DNA of 64,000 bases from an uncultured Alkalilimnicola sp. (GTDB lineage Bacteria; Pseudomonadota; Gammaproteobacteria; Nitrococcales; AK92), in the NCBI GenBank assembly GCA_937951875.1, contig CALGAN010000024.1, positions 1 through 64,000 of the forward strand. Reading direction: 5' to 3'. Numbering within the stretch: the stretch's first letter is position 1; each line of letters starts with the position of its first letter. Below the pieces are notes generated by a model. It worked only from the letters and a program-made list of their open reading frames with translations. It did not search any database and was not told the DNA's origin. Positions 37,304 to 46,692 of the stretch are shown here, piece by piece. Made by a program: the position numbers and the translations under genes.

Positions 37304-37983
37304 ACAACGATCTCGCCAAGCTGGAGAAACAGCTGGAGCACCGTTTCGCTCGTTCGGAACTGTTGGCCGAGGCGCTGACGCACCGCAGCGTGCTGGGGCC
37401 CAACAACGAACGGCTGGAATTCCTCGGCGACAGCATTCTCAATTTCGTCATCGCCGACGAGCTGTTCCGGCGCCGGCCGCAGGAGACGGAGGGCGTGCTC
37501 AGCCGCCTGCGGGCGACGCTGGTCAACCGGCCCAGTCTCGCCGAGCTGGCGCGCGAGCTGAATCTGGGCGATTACCTGCGCCTCGGCGGCGGCGAGCTCA
37601 AGAGCGGCGGCCACCGCCGCGACTCAATCCTGGCCGACGCCCTGGAGGCGGTGTTCGGCGCGGTGTATCTGGACGCTGGTTTCGAGACCTGCCGTCGCTT
37701 GATCCTGCGCCTGTACCGGGAGCGGCTGGATACCCTGCCGGACGCCGAGGCGCTCAAGGATCCGAAGACCCGCTTGCAGGAGTATCTGCAGGGGGCGCGG
37801 CGGCCGCTGCCGGTGTACGAGGTGCTGGACGTCAGCGGCAAGGCGCACGATCAGGTGTTCCGGGTGCAATGCCGGGTGGACGAGGTGGAGGCCGTTACCG
37901 AGGGCGTGGCCGGTAGCCGGCGCCAGGCCGAGCAACAGGCGGCGGAAGCCATGCTGGCGATACTGCGGGATCGGAAGCGATGA
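37300..37983 (+). CDS. rnc: Ribonuclease III
   Basis: RNase III cuts double-stranded RNA in rRNA and mRNA processing. The 227-residue protein has the signature ERLEFLGDSILN with catalytic acidic residues, the second acidic cluster ALEAVFGAVYLD, and a C-terminal dsRNA-binding domain (KTRLQEYLQGARRPLPVYEV). It starts at TTG (37300) overlapping the DUF4845 stop, an unusual start imposed by coupling. Its stop overlaps the era start in ATGA (37980-37983). Confidence 0.97.
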   Translation: MNNDLAKLEKQLEHRFARSELLAEALTHRSVLGPNNERLEFLGDSILNFVIADELFRRRPQETEGVLSRLRATLVNRPSLAELARELNLGDYLRLGGGELKSGGHRRDSILADALEAVFGAVYLDAGFETCRRLILRLYRERLDTLPDAEALKDPKTRLQEYLQGARRPLPVYEVLDVSGKAHDQVFRVQCRVDEVEAVTEGVAGSRRQAEQQAAEAMLAILRDRKR

Positions 37984-38876
37984 GTGAGCAAGATTCTTTC
38001 CGTTGCGGCTACGTGGCGCTGGTCGGACGGCCCAACGTCGGCAAGTCGACGCTGCTCAATCGGCTGATCGGCCAGAAGCTGGCGATCGTCTCGCGCAAGC
38101 CGCAGACCACCCGCCACAAGATCCTGGGCATCCATCACCGCGACGACGCGCAGGTCGTCTACGTCGACACCCCCGGCATCCACCGCAAGACGCCGCGGCA
38201 GATGAACCGCTACCTCAACCGCACCGCCCAGGACGCCCTGAACGACGTCGACGTGGTGGTGTTCGTGGTCGACGGGCTACGCTGGACCGAGGACGACGAG
38301 CTGGTGCTGGGCAAGCTCCGCGAGGTGACCACGCCGGTGATCCTGGTGGTCAACAAGGTCGACCAGATCGCCGACAAGACGCAGCTGCTACCGCATCTGC
38401 AAATGCTGGCGCAGAAGAGGGATTTCGCCGCGATCGTGCCGATCTCGGCGCGCAAGGGCACCAATACCGACGATCTGGAGCGGGAGATCGTGCGCCTGCT
38501 GCCGGTGTCCGAGCCGCTGTTCCCGGAGGACCAGTTCACCGACCGCAGCGCCCGTTTCCTCGCCGCCGAGCTGGTGCGCGAGCAGCTGATGCGGACGCTG
38601 GGCGAGGAGGTGCCGTACGCCACCACGGTCGAGATCGAGCGCTTCGAGGAGCTCGAAGGGCTGAACCGCATCGCCGCGGTGATCTGGGTGGAACGGCCGG
38701 GGCAGAAGGCCATCGTGATCGGCCGCCAGGGGCAGCTGCTGAAGCGCATCGGGCAGGCCGCTCGGCTGGAGATGGAGCGCATGTTCGGCTGCCGGGTGTA
38801 CCTGCAGTTGTGGGTGAAGGTGCGCGAAGGCTGGTCGGACGACGAAAAGGCCTTACGTTCCCTAGGATACGAGTAA
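37980..38876 (+). CDS. era: GTPase Era
   Basis: Era binds 16S rRNA and helps small-subunit maturation. The 298-residue protein has G1 GRPNVGKSTLLNRLIGQ, G2/G3 TTRHKILGI and DTPGIHRKTPR, G4 VNKVDQI, and the C-terminal KH domain (RIAAVIWVERPGQKAIVIGR). rnc, era and recO are consecutive, as in most gammaproteobacteria. Confidence 0.98.
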   Translation: MSEQDSFRCGYVALVGRPNVGKSTLLNRLIGQKLAIVSRKPQTTRHKILGIHHRDDAQVVYVDTPGIHRKTPRQMNRYLNRTAQDALNDVDVVVFVVDGLRWTEDDELVLGKLREVTTPVILVVNKVDQIADKTQLLPHLQMLAQKRDFAAIVPISARKGTNTDDLEREIVRLLPVSEPLFPEDQFTDRSARFLAAELVREQLMRTLGEEVPYATTVEIERFEELEGLNRIAAVIWVERPGQKAIVIGRQGQLLKRIGQAARLEMERMFGCRVYLQLWVKVREGWSDDEKALRSLGYE

Positions 38877-38903
38877 CCGGCAAGGCGCGAGGCGCGCCTG
38901 GCG

Positions 38904-39635
38904 ATGGAAAGGCAGCGCGTACAACTGACCCCGGCCTATCTGCTGCATCAGCGCCCGTATGGCGAGTCCGGGGCGATAGCCGAGGTCTTCAGCCGCGAGT
39001 TCGGCCGGGTGGGGCTGATCGCCCGCGGCGTGCGCAGCGGCCGCTCGCGCCGCCAGGCGTTGCTGCAGCCGTTCGGCGAGTTATTGTTGTCCTGGCAGGG
39101 ACGGGGCGAGCTCGCCACCCTCACCGCCATCGAGCCGGCCGAAGACGTTCGCTGGCTGAGCGGCACCGCGCTGATCAGCGCCTTCTACGTCAACGAACTG
39201 CTGCTGCGGCTGCTGCGGCGGGACGATCCGCACCCGCAGCTGTACGACGACTACGCCGAGGTGCTGCGGCGTCTGGCCGGCGGCGTGGACGAGGCGTTCG
39301 CCCTGCGGGTGTTCGAGAAGCGCTTGCTCGAGCAGCTGGGCTACGGCTTGGAGCTCGAACACGACGCCGCCGGCGAGCCGATCGACCCGCACGGCTGGTA
39401 TCGGGTGCATCCGGACGCGGGGCCGGAGCCGAACGCCGATCCGCGGCAGGGCGTTCCCGGTGCCGCCTTGCTGGCGCTGGCCGGCGAGTCGCTGGACATC
39501 GTCCGCTATCCGCGGGAAACCCGTCGTGTTCTGCAGCAGGCGCTCGCGCCGCATCTGGGCGAGCGCCCGCTGCGCAGCAGAGAGCTTTATCGTCAGTTCA
39601 GGCGCGCCGCCGGTGGCGCCGAGGGAAAGTCATGA
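38904..39635 (+). CDS. recO: DNA repair protein RecO
   Basis: RecO loads RecA onto SSB-coated DNA in the RecFOR pathway. The 243-residue protein has the N-terminal OB fold (PAYLLHQRPYGESGAIAEVF, GLIARGVRSGRSRRQALLQPF) and a helical C-terminal domain (ALISAFYVNELLLRLL, FALRVFEKRLLEQLGYGLEL). It lacks the zinc-binding cysteines of some RecO proteins. Its stop overlaps the pdxJ start in ATGA. Confidence 0.93.
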   Translation: MERQRVQLTPAYLLHQRPYGESGAIAEVFSREFGRVGLIARGVRSGRSRRQALLQPFGELLLSWQGRGELATLTAIEPAEDVRWLSGTALISAFYVNELLLRLLRRDDPHPQLYDDYAEVLRRLAGGVDEAFALRVFEKRLLEQLGYGLELEHDAAGEPIDPHGWYRVHPDAGPEPNADPRQGVPGAALLALAGESLDIVRYPRETRRVLQQALAPHLGERPLRSRELYRQFRRAAGGAEGKS

Positions 39636-40387
39636 GCAAGCAGCAGATTACCTATCCGCCTCTGGGACTGGGCGTGAACGTCGATCACGTCGCTACCTTG
39701 CGCCAGGCCCGAGGCACGCGCTATCCGGATCCAGTGTACGCGGCGCTGCTGGCCGAGCAGGCGGGGGCCGACGCCATCACCGTGCATCTGCGCGAAGACC
39801 GCCGTCACATCCAGGAGCGGGACGTGGCGGTGCTCAGCGAGGTGCTGCAGACGCGGATGAATCTGGAGATGGCCGTCACCGAGGAGATGATCGCGGTGGC
39901 GCTGCGCTATCGGCCGGCCGACTGCTGCCTGGTGCCGGAGCGGCGCGAGGAGCTGACCACCGAGGGCGGGCTCGACGTCGCCGGCCAGCTCGATCGGGTG
40001 CGCGACGCCTGCGCCAGGCTCGGCGAAGGCGGCATCCGCGTGTCGCTGTTCATCGATCCCGAGCGGTACCAGGTCGAGGCGGCGCTGCAGGCCGGCGCCA
40101 GCGTGATCGAGCTGCACACCGGCCGCTACGCCGACGCGTCGCCGGCCGAGGCGTCCGCCGAGCTGGCGCGCATCCGCGACGCCGCCGCTTACGCCCATTC
40201 GCTCGGCCTGGTGGTAAACGCCGGTCATGGCCTTAACTACCACAACGTCCAGCACGTGGCCGCGATTCCCGAACTGGCGGAGCTCAACATCGGCCACAGC
40301 ATCGTCGCGCGGGCGGTGTTCGACGGCTTGCCGGTGGCGGTGGCCGAGATGAAGCGGCTGATGAACGAGGCGCGCCGATGCGGGTAG
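39632..40387 (+). CDS. pdxJ: Pyridoxine 5'-phosphate synthase
   Basis: PdxJ condenses deoxyxylulose phosphate with amino-acetone phosphate to make pyridoxine phosphate. The 251-residue TIM-barrel protein has LGVNVDHVATLRQARG, AITVHLREDRRHI, NLEMAVTEEM and IELHTGRYADA, with AGHGLNYHNV at the phosphate site. The start at the ATG at 39632 overlaps the recO stop, and its end overlaps acpS by ten bases; pdxJ-acpS is a conserved pair. Confidence 0.97.
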   Translation: MSKQQITYPPLGLGVNVDHVATLRQARGTRYPDPVYAALLAEQAGADAITVHLREDRRHIQERDVAVLSEVLQTRMNLEMAVTEEMIAVALRYRPADCCLVPERREELTTEGGLDVAGQLDRVRDACARLGEGGIRVSLFIDPERYQVEAALQAGASVIELHTGRYADASPAEASAELARIRDAAAYAHSLGLVVNAGHGLNYHNVQHVAAIPELAELNIGHSIVARAVFDGLPVAVAEMKRLMNEARRCG

Positions 40388-40761
40388 CCGGCATCGGCAC
40401 CGATCTGGTCGAAATCGCCCGTCTGGAGTCGGCGCTGACGCGCTTTGGTGAGCGCTTCGCGGCACGCATTCTCGGCGAGCCGGAACTGACGGAGTGGCGG
40501 GCGGCGCGCCGCTCACCGCGGATGCTGGCCAAGCGCTTCGCCGCCAAGGAAGCGGCCGCCAAGGCGCTCGGCACCGGCTTCCGGGACGGCATACGGCTGT
40601 GCGACATCCAGGTCCGCCACGACGAGCTGGGCAAGCCGCTACTGGTCCTGGAAGGGGAGGCGGCGCGCCGGGCCGCCGAGCTGGGCGTCACCGGCAGCGA
40701 GCTGAGCCTGAGCGACGAGCGCCAGTATGCGCTGGCGTTCGTGGTGCTACTCAAGGACTAG
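40378..40761 (+). CDS. acpS: Holo-[acyl-carrier-protein] synthase
   Basis: AcpS transfers phosphopantetheine to acyl carrier protein. The 127-residue protein has the signature GIGTDLVEIARLE with the metal-binding Asp, and RFAAKEAAAKALGTGF with the second acidic ligand. It starts inside the pdxJ 3' end. Its 3' end overlaps the convergent barA by 11 bases. Confidence 0.96.
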   Translation: MRVAGIGTDLVEIARLESALTRFGERFAARILGEPELTEWRAARRSPRMLAKRFAAKEAAAKALGTGFRDGIRLCDIQVRHDELGKPLLVLEGEAARRAAELGVTGSELSLSDERQYALAFVVLLKD

Positions 40762-43474
40762 CGACGCTGTCGGCCAGCAGCTGTTCTATCTCGCCCAGCA
40801 CCCGCTTCACGCCCGCCGGCACCGCCACCAGGTCGTCGCGCAGCAAGGCGTTCTCGAGCTCGGCGCAGGCGCTCTTCAACGCCGGCAGTTTGCAGACGCC
40901 GGCGGCGCCGTGCAGGGTGTGGATCCTGTCCTTGAGGGTGTGCAGCTGATTCCCGCGATAGGCGCGCTGGATGGCGCGCTTGTGCTCCGGCAGCTCGGCA
41001 CGCAGCATCTCGCGCAATTCCTCGGCCACCGGCCGCCGCTCCGGCTTGGCCTCGACCGCCGGCGCCGCTGGCGCGGCCGCGCCCAGACCACGCAGGATCT
41101 TGAGCATCTGCTCCTCGGTGATTGGCTTGATCAGGCAATCGTCCATGCCGGCCGCCAGCAGTCGCTCCCGCTCCCCCGGCATGGCGTTGGCGGTCAGCGC
41201 CACGATGCGCGGGGTCTTCTGCTTGCCGCGCTGGGCTTGGATCAGCCGCGCGGCCGTGTCGCCGCTCATGGTCGGCATGTGGATGTCCATGAAGATCAGA
41301 TCGAGCTCGTGCTGCCGCGCTAGCTCGACCGCCTGCCGGCCGTCCTCGGCCTCGATCGCCTCGATGCCGTGATTGGCGAGGATGGTGCAGACTAGCTTGC
41401 GGTTGATGTGGTTGTCGTCCACCACGAGCACCCGGATATCGGCGATGGGCGCGGCCGGTTCCTCGCGCTTGGCGCTCGGCTCCGGTTCCGCTGTCGGGGG
41501 GGCCGGCAGGGCGGCGACCGCGGACGTGGCGGCCGTGGCGTCCTGCGACAGCACGCGGCAGAGTTCGCGGTAGAGCGTCTGGCGGCGCACCGTCTTCGGC
41601 AAGGCGACCCGCGCTCCTTGCTGGAATAGCGCCCGCAGTTCGTTGCGGTCCACCGTGCTGGCCAGCACCATGATCGGACCGGCGACGTGCTGCAGGCGTG
41701 GCATCAGGCTGTGGAACAGGCGGGCATTGAGGTTGGCGCGGGACAGGCCGACCACCGCCACGTCCCAGGTCCGCTCGGCGCTGGCGTGGGAGATGAAGCT
41801 TTGCTGGTCGTCCACTTCCAGCACCTTCATGCCCCAGCCGGTGAGGGTGTGCTTGATGGCCAGGCGCGACAGACCTTCCTCGTCGTATAGCAGCACCCGC
41901 CGTCCGGCGAGGGCGGCGTCACGGCGCTCGCTGACGCCGCTGAGGTTGACCCGCTGCTTCACGCAGCGCAGCGTGAACCAGAAGGTCGAACCCTTGCCGG
42001 GCTCGCTCTCCAGACCGATCGAGCCACCCATCTGCTCGACCAGCTTACGGGAGATGATCAGGCCCAGGCCGGCGCCGCCGAAGCGGCGGGTGATCGAGGT
42101 GTCGGCCTGGCCGAACGCCTTGAACAGGTGCTCCTGGTCGCTCTGGCTGAGGCCGATGCCGGTGTCGGTGACGTTGACCCGCAGCACCGCCTCCTGATCG
42201 GTTTCGTCCTCCAGCATGACCCGCACCACCACGCGCCCGGACGGCGTGAACTTGATGGCGTTGTGCACCAGGTTGGTGAGCACCTGGCGGATGCGGATCG
42301 GATCGCCGTAGAGCTTGAGCGGCACGTCCGAGTAGATCAGGTGCACCAGCTCCAGGCTCTTGCCGTAGGCGGTCGGCGCCAGCAGCGACAGCACTTCCTC
42401 GACGCAGTCGCGCAGATCGAAGGCGACATTGTCGATCACCATCTTGCCGGCCTCGATCTTGGAGAAGTCGAGGATGTCGTTGACGATGGCCAACAGGCTG
42501 GCGCAGGATTCCTTGACAGTATTGACGTAATCGCGCTGCTCCCCGTCGAGCTGGGTGTGGGAGAGCAGGTCGGCGAAGCCGAGGATGCCGTTGATCGGAG
42601 TGCGGATTTCGTGGCTCATGTTGGCCAGGAACTCCGACTTCACCTTGCTCGCTTCGAGCGCGCGCTTGCGGGCCAGGTCGAGCTCGACGTTCTGCACTTC
42701 CACCGCTTCCAGGGTCTGGCGCAGCTCGGAGGTGATCTGCTCGACCTTGCGCTGCAGCTCCAGCTGGCCGCGCTGCAGGGCTTCGCCCATGTGGTTGAGG
42801 GCCGCCGCCAGTTCGCCGAACTCATCGGGGTAGACCTCGTGCAGCCGGGTGTCCAGGCGCCCGTCCTCGTAGTCGCGGATGGCGCCGATCAGCCGCTGGA
42901 ACACGCGGCCGATCGAGCGGTCGCAGTACAGCGCCAGCCCGAGGCTGCCGCCGAGCGCCGCCGCCGCGAACACGAGCACGGCGAGCGCGCTGCGGGCGTA
43001 ACGTTGGGCGACGCCGTCCAGGGACAGCTCGATGGTGAGCCAGCCGATGGGGGTGTCCTGCGGCCCGGGCTGGACGGCCGCGTGGATCGGTACCCGGAAC
43101 GACAGCGGCAGATCCGGGCCCATGAACAGCCGCAGCAGATAGGTGGCGAAGCTCGGATCGTCCGGTTCGCTGGCCTCGGGCGGCGTGCTGCTGGCGAGGA
43201 TGCGCCCCTCGGCGTCGGTGACGGTGAGGGTACGCACGTCGGGATCCTGGTGCAGGCCGCGGATCATCGCGTTCAAGCCGGCGCGATCGCCGGCCAGCAC
43301 CGCATAGTGGGCGGCGGTGCCAAGATAAGCCGACAAGGCCTGGCCCTTCTGGGTCAGCTCCGCTTCGACCTGCGCGACCTGGTGCGGCAGCAGGAATCCG
43401 ACGAGGAGGGCGATTGCCAGCAAAGGCGCAAGCAGCGCCACCAGCAGCAGGTGGGCGCGAATGCCCCGATTCAT
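40751..43474 (-). CDS. barA: Hybrid sensor histidine kinase BarA (GacS)
   Basis: BarA phosphorylates UvrY (GacA), found at 53.1 kb, to drive CsrB/RsmZ-type small RNAs. The 907-residue protein has membrane segments at about 9-29 and 163-184, a periplasmic sensor, a HAMP, the H-box His288 (NMSHEIRTPINGILGF), an ATPase domain (NLVHNAIKFTPSG), a first receiver-like domain (about 525-640), a second receiver with Asp730 (LDLIFMDIHMPTMSG) and a C-terminal Hpt with His852 (IHTLHGAAG). The first receiver lacks the phospho-acceptor Asp (DVAVVGLSR), so it is a pseudo-receiver. It is divergent from cysM, as gacS is in Pseudomonas. Confidence 0.95.
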   Translation of the reverse strand: MNRGIRAHLLLVALLAPLLAIALLVGFLLPHQVAQVEAELTQKGQALSAYLGTAAHYAVLAGDRAGLNAMIRGLHQDPDVRTLTVTDAEGRILASSTPPEASEPDDPSFATYLLRLFMGPDLPLSFRVPIHAAVQPGPQDTPIGWLTIELSLDGVAQRYARSALAVLVFAAAALGGSLGLALYCDRSIGRVFQRLIGAIRDYEDGRLDTRLHEVYPDEFGELAAALNHMGEALQRGQLELQRKVEQITSELRQTLEAVEVQNVELDLARKRALEASKVKSEFLANMSHEIRTPINGILGFADLLSHTQLDGEQRDYVNTVKESCASLLAIVNDILDFSKIEAGKMVIDNVAFDLRDCVEEVLSLLAPTAYGKSLELVHLIYSDVPLKLYGDPIRIRQVLTNLVHNAIKFTPSGRVVVRVMLEDETDQEAVLRVNVTDTGIGLSQSDQEHLFKAFGQADTSITRRFGGAGLGLIISRKLVEQMGGSIGLESEPGKGSTFWFTLRCVKQRVNLSGVSERRDAALAGRRVLLYDEEGLSRLAIKHTLTGWGMKVLEVDDQQSFISHASAERTWDVAVVGLSRANLNARLFHSLMPRLQHVAGPIMVLASTVDRNELRALFQQGARVALPKTVRRQTLYRELCRVLSQDATAATSAVAALPAPPTAEPEPSAKREEPAAPIADIRVLVVDDNHINRKLVCTILANHGIEAIEAEDGRQAVELARQHELDLIFMDIHMPTMSGDTAARLIQAQRGKQKTPRIVALTANAMPGERERLLAAGMDDCLIKPITEEQMLKILRGLGAAAPAAPAVEAKPERRPVAEELREMLRAELPEHKRAIQRAYRGNQLHTLKDRIHTLHGAAGVCKLPALKSACAELENALLRDDLVAVPAGVKRVLGEIEQLLADSVASP

Positions 43475-43643
43475 GGTGCGCGCCTCGTCCGGTAGTCCGA
43501 AGGGAGGTTGGGAGCGGCCACGTACATCCTTATCACGGGCAAATCCGCCATGGATGCAGCATGATAGCCAATGGCGCGATTTCTGCTAAGGGCTTTCGGA
43601 AAAGCGCCTTCTTTCCCGCAGCGGTTTTCATTACACTCTGGCA

Positions 43644-44534
43644 ATGCATTACCCCACCATCGAAGACTTCGTCGGCAATACCCCGCTGGTGCGTCTGCAG
43701 CGGCTGGGTCAGGAAACCGGCAACACCATCCTGCTCAAGCTGGAAGGCAACAACCCGGCCGGCTCGGTCAAGGACCGCCCGGCGCTCAGCATGATCCGGC
43801 GCGCCGAGGAGCGCGGCGAGATCCGCCCCGGCGATACCCTGATCGAAGCCACCAGCGGCAATACCGGCATCGCCCTGGCGATGGCGGCGGCGATCCGCGG
43901 CTATCGCATGATCCTGATCATGCCCGACAACATGAGCGTCGAGCGGCGGGCGGCGATGCGCGCCTACGGCGCGGAGCTGGTGCTGGTGCCGCGCGAGGGA
44001 GGCATGGAGGCGGCCCGCGACCTGGCCCTGCGCATGCAGGCCGAGGGCAAGGGCAAGGTGCTCGATCAGTTCGCCAACCCGGACAATCCGCTGGCGCACT
44101 ACGACGGCACGGGGCCGGAAATCTGGCGCGATACCAAAGGGACCGTCACCCACGTGGTCAGTTCCATGGGTACCACCGGCACCATCATGGGCATGTCGCG
44201 CTATCTCAAGGAGGTGAACCCGGCGATCCAGATCATCGGTGTGCAGCCGCGCGACGGTTCGAGCATTCCGGGCATCCGCCGTTGGCCGCCGGCCTATCTG
44301 CCGAAGATCTTCGATCCAGCCCGGGTCGACCGGGTGATCGACGTCAGCGAAGAGGAAGCGATCCGGACCACCCGCGAGCTGGCGGCGAAGGAAGGCATCT
44401 TCGCCGGCATGTCGTCCGGCGGCGCGCTGGCGGCGGCGCTGCAGGTGGCGCGCGAGGTCACCGGTGCCACCATCGTCAGCATCGTCTGCGACCGCGGCGA
44501 CCGCTATCTTTCCACCGGCCTGTTCCCTGACTGA
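43644..44534 (+). CDS. cysM: Cysteine synthase B
   Basis: CysM makes cysteine from O-acetylserine and sulfide or thiosulfate using PLP. The 296-residue protein has the PLP lysine Lys43 in NPAGSVKDRPAL, the substrate loop EATSGNTGIAL, and the glycine-rich phosphate cup SSMGTTGTIMG. Features such as VQPRDGSSIPGIRRWP place it with CysM rather than CysK. It leads cysM-exonuclease-rlmD-nudF. Confidence 0.97.
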   Translation: MHYPTIEDFVGNTPLVRLQRLGQETGNTILLKLEGNNPAGSVKDRPALSMIRRAEERGEIRPGDTLIEATSGNTGIALAMAAAIRGYRMILIMPDNMSVERRAAMRAYGAELVLVPREGGMEAARDLALRMQAEGKGKVLDQFANPDNPLAHYDGTGPEIWRDTKGTVTHVVSSMGTTGTIMGMSRYLKEVNPAIQIIGVQPRDGSSIPGIRRWPPAYLPKIFDPARVDRVIDVSEEEAIRTTRELAAKEGIFAGMSSGGALAAALQVAREVTGATIVSIVCDRGDRYLSTGLFPD

Positions 44535-44555
44535 CGGTCACGCCGAGGACGGCTC

Positions 44556-45365
44556 GTGGCTCTGTCGCCGAACATCTTCGTCTTCGATCTGGAGACCGTG
44601 CCCGACGTGGACGGCATTCGCCGTCTGCACGGCCTCGATGGCCTGTCGGATGCCGACGCCGCGGAGGCCGCCTTCGCGCTGCGCCGGCAGAGCGCCGGTA
44701 ACGATTTCCTCCGGCTGCATTTGCAGCGCATCGTCACCATCTCCATCGCCGCCCGCTTGGGTGAGCGTTTCAAGGTCTGGTCGCTGACCGAACCGGACTG
44801 CAGCGAGCGCGAGATCATCAGCCGCTTCTTCGAAGGCGTCGAGCGCTTCACGCCGGTGCTGGTGTCCTGGAACGGCGGCGGCTTCGACTTGCCGGTGCTC
44901 CATTACCGCGCGCTGATCCACGGCATCGCCGCGCCGCGCTACTGGGAGAACGGCAACAACGACCAGTCCTTTCGCTGGAACAATTACCTGAGCCGCTATC
45001 ACGAGCGTCATACCGATCTGATGGACGTGCTCTCGGCTTACCAACCCCGGGCGGCGGCGCCGCTCGACGAAATCGCGACCCTGTGTGGCCTGCCCGGCAA
45101 GATGGGCATGAGCGGCGCCAAGGTTTGGGAGTGCATCAAGGCGGGCGAGTTCGCGCAGGTCAGCAACTACTGCGAAACCGACGTTTTGAATACTTATCTC
45201 GTGTATCTACGCTTCGAATTGATGCGCGGCAATCTGGACCGTGCCGGCTACCAGCGCGAGTGCGCGCGCGTGCGCGAGGCTCTGACCGCCGACGGCCGCC
45301 CGCATTTGCGCGAATTCCTGGCCGCTTGGCCGCAGTCGCCGGAGGAGGCGTCGCATGAGTGCTAA
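44556..45365 (+). CDS. Predicted 3'-5' exonuclease (PolB-like, PF10108)
   Basis: The 269-residue protein resembles the stand-alone PolB-type DEDD exonuclease family. The first acidic motif is in IFVFDLETVPD, the second in LVSWNGGGFDLPVLHYRAL and the third near NYCETDVLNTYLVYLRF. The substrate is not known. It starts with GTG at 44556; rlmD overlaps its end by 11 bases (45355-45365). Related genomes place it directly between cysM and rlmD. Confidence 0.88.
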   Translation: MALSPNIFVFDLETVPDVDGIRRLHGLDGLSDADAAEAAFALRRQSAGNDFLRLHLQRIVTISIAARLGERFKVWSLTEPDCSEREIISRFFEGVERFTPVLVSWNGGGFDLPVLHYRALIHGIAAPRYWENGNNDQSFRWNNYLSRYHERHTDLMDVLSAYQPRAAAPLDEIATLCGLPGKMGMSGAKVWECIKAGEFAQVSNYCETDVLNTYLVYLRFELMRGNLDRAGYQRECARVREALTADGRPHLREFLAAWPQSPEEASHEC

Positions 45366-46692
45366 GCCGCGCCGCCAACGCTTGCCGCAGGAAGCGGTAG
45401 AGGCCACGGTCACCGCTCTCAGCCACGAGGGCCGCGGCATCGCCCACGTCGGCGCCGAGACCGTCTTCATCGACGGCGCGCTGCCCGGCGAGCGGGTGAC
45501 GTTCCGTTACATCGCGCGGCGCCGCGGAATCGGCGAGGGGACGCTGGTCGAGGTGCTGGAAGCCTCGCCCGAGCGCGTCGAGCCGCGCTGTCCGCACTTT
45601 GGCCTGTGCGGTGGCTGCAGCTTGCAGCATCTGCCGCCCGAGGCGCAGCTGCGCTTCAAAGAGGGAGTGCTGCGCGAGCAGTTCCAGCGCATCGGCCAGG
45701 TGCAGCCGCAGAGCTGGTTGCCGCCGTTGGAAGGCCCGACCTGGGGCTATCGCCGCCGCGCCCGGCTGGCGGTGCGCTGGGTGGCCAAGAAGGGCGGGGC
45801 GGTGGTGGGCTTCCGCGAGCGGCACAGCGCCTATGTGGCGGCGCTGGAGCAGTGCCTGGTGCTCGATCCGCGGGTGGGCACTCGCTTGCGCGAGCTCGGC
45901 GAGCTGATCGACGGGCTGTCGGTGCGCGCTCAGATCCCGCAGATCGAGGTGGCGCTCGGCGACGAGCAGGCCGCCCTGGCGTTCCGCAATCTGGCGCCGC
46001 TGTCGGCGGCCGATCGCGAGCGGCTAATCGCCTTCGGCAAGGCGCACGGTTTCCAGATCTATCAGCAGCCCGGCAACGCCGAGACCCTGGAGCGTCTGTG
46101 GCCGGCCGAGGCGGAGCTCACGTTCCGCATTCCCGAGTTCGACGTCGAGCTGGCGTTCCGGCCCAACGACTTCACCCAGGTCAACGCCGAGATCAACCGC
46201 CGCATGGTGGCGCGCGCCCTGGAGCTGCTGGCGCCGCAGCCGACCGACCGGGTGCTGGATCTGTTCTGCGGGCTGGGCAATTTCACGCTGCCGCTGGCCC
46301 GCCGCGCGGGGCACGTGGTCGGCGTCGAGGGTGAGGCGGGGCTGGTGGAGCGCGCGCGCGCCAATGCCCGCCGCAACGGTCTGGACAACGTCGAGTTCCA
46401 TGTCGCCGACCTGGCGGCGGGAGTGGAGGGCTTGCCGTGGATGCGGCAGTCCTACGACAAGCTGCTGCTCGATCCGCCGCGTTCGGGTGCCGGCGAGCTG
46501 ATCCCGCAGATCGCCCAGCTCAAGGTGCCGCGCATCGTCTACGTTTCCTGCAATCCGGCGACCTTGGCCCGTGACGCGGGGTTGCTGGTGCACAACCATC
46601 GCTACCGGCTGCGCACCGCCGGGGTCATGGATATGTTCCCGCATACCGCCCATGTTGAGAGTATCGCCTTGTTCGAACTCGCGGAGCGGTGA
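45355..46692 (+). CDS. rlmD: 23S rRNA (uracil-1939-C5)-methyltransferase RlmD
   Basis: RlmD methylates U1939 of 23S rRNA. The 445-residue protein has an N-terminal TRAM domain (ATVTALSHEGRGIAHV), the [4Fe-4S] cysteines in CPHFGLCGGCSLQHL plus a further Cys (ALEQCLVL), the SAM fold LDLFCGLGNFTLPLA and the catalytic cysteine in YVSCNPATLARD. It ends at a TGATG overlap with nudF. Confidence 0.96.
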   Translation: MSAKPRRQRLPQEAVEATVTALSHEGRGIAHVGAETVFIDGALPGERVTFRYIARRRGIGEGTLVEVLEASPERVEPRCPHFGLCGGCSLQHLPPEAQLRFKEGVLREQFQRIGQVQPQSWLPPLEGPTWGYRRRARLAVRWVAKKGGAVVGFRERHSAYVAALEQCLVLDPRVGTRLRELGELIDGLSVRAQIPQIEVALGDEQAALAFRNLAPLSAADRERLIAFGKAHGFQIYQQPGNAETLERLWPAEAELTFRIPEFDVELAFRPNDFTQVNAEINRRMVARALELLAPQPTDRVLDLFCGLGNFTLPLARRAGHVVGVEGEAGLVERARANARRNGLDNVEFHVADLAAGVEGLPWMRQSYDKLLLDPPRSGAGELIPQIAQLKVPRIVYVSCNPATLARDAGLLVHNHRYRLRTAGVMDMFPHTAHVESIALFELAER

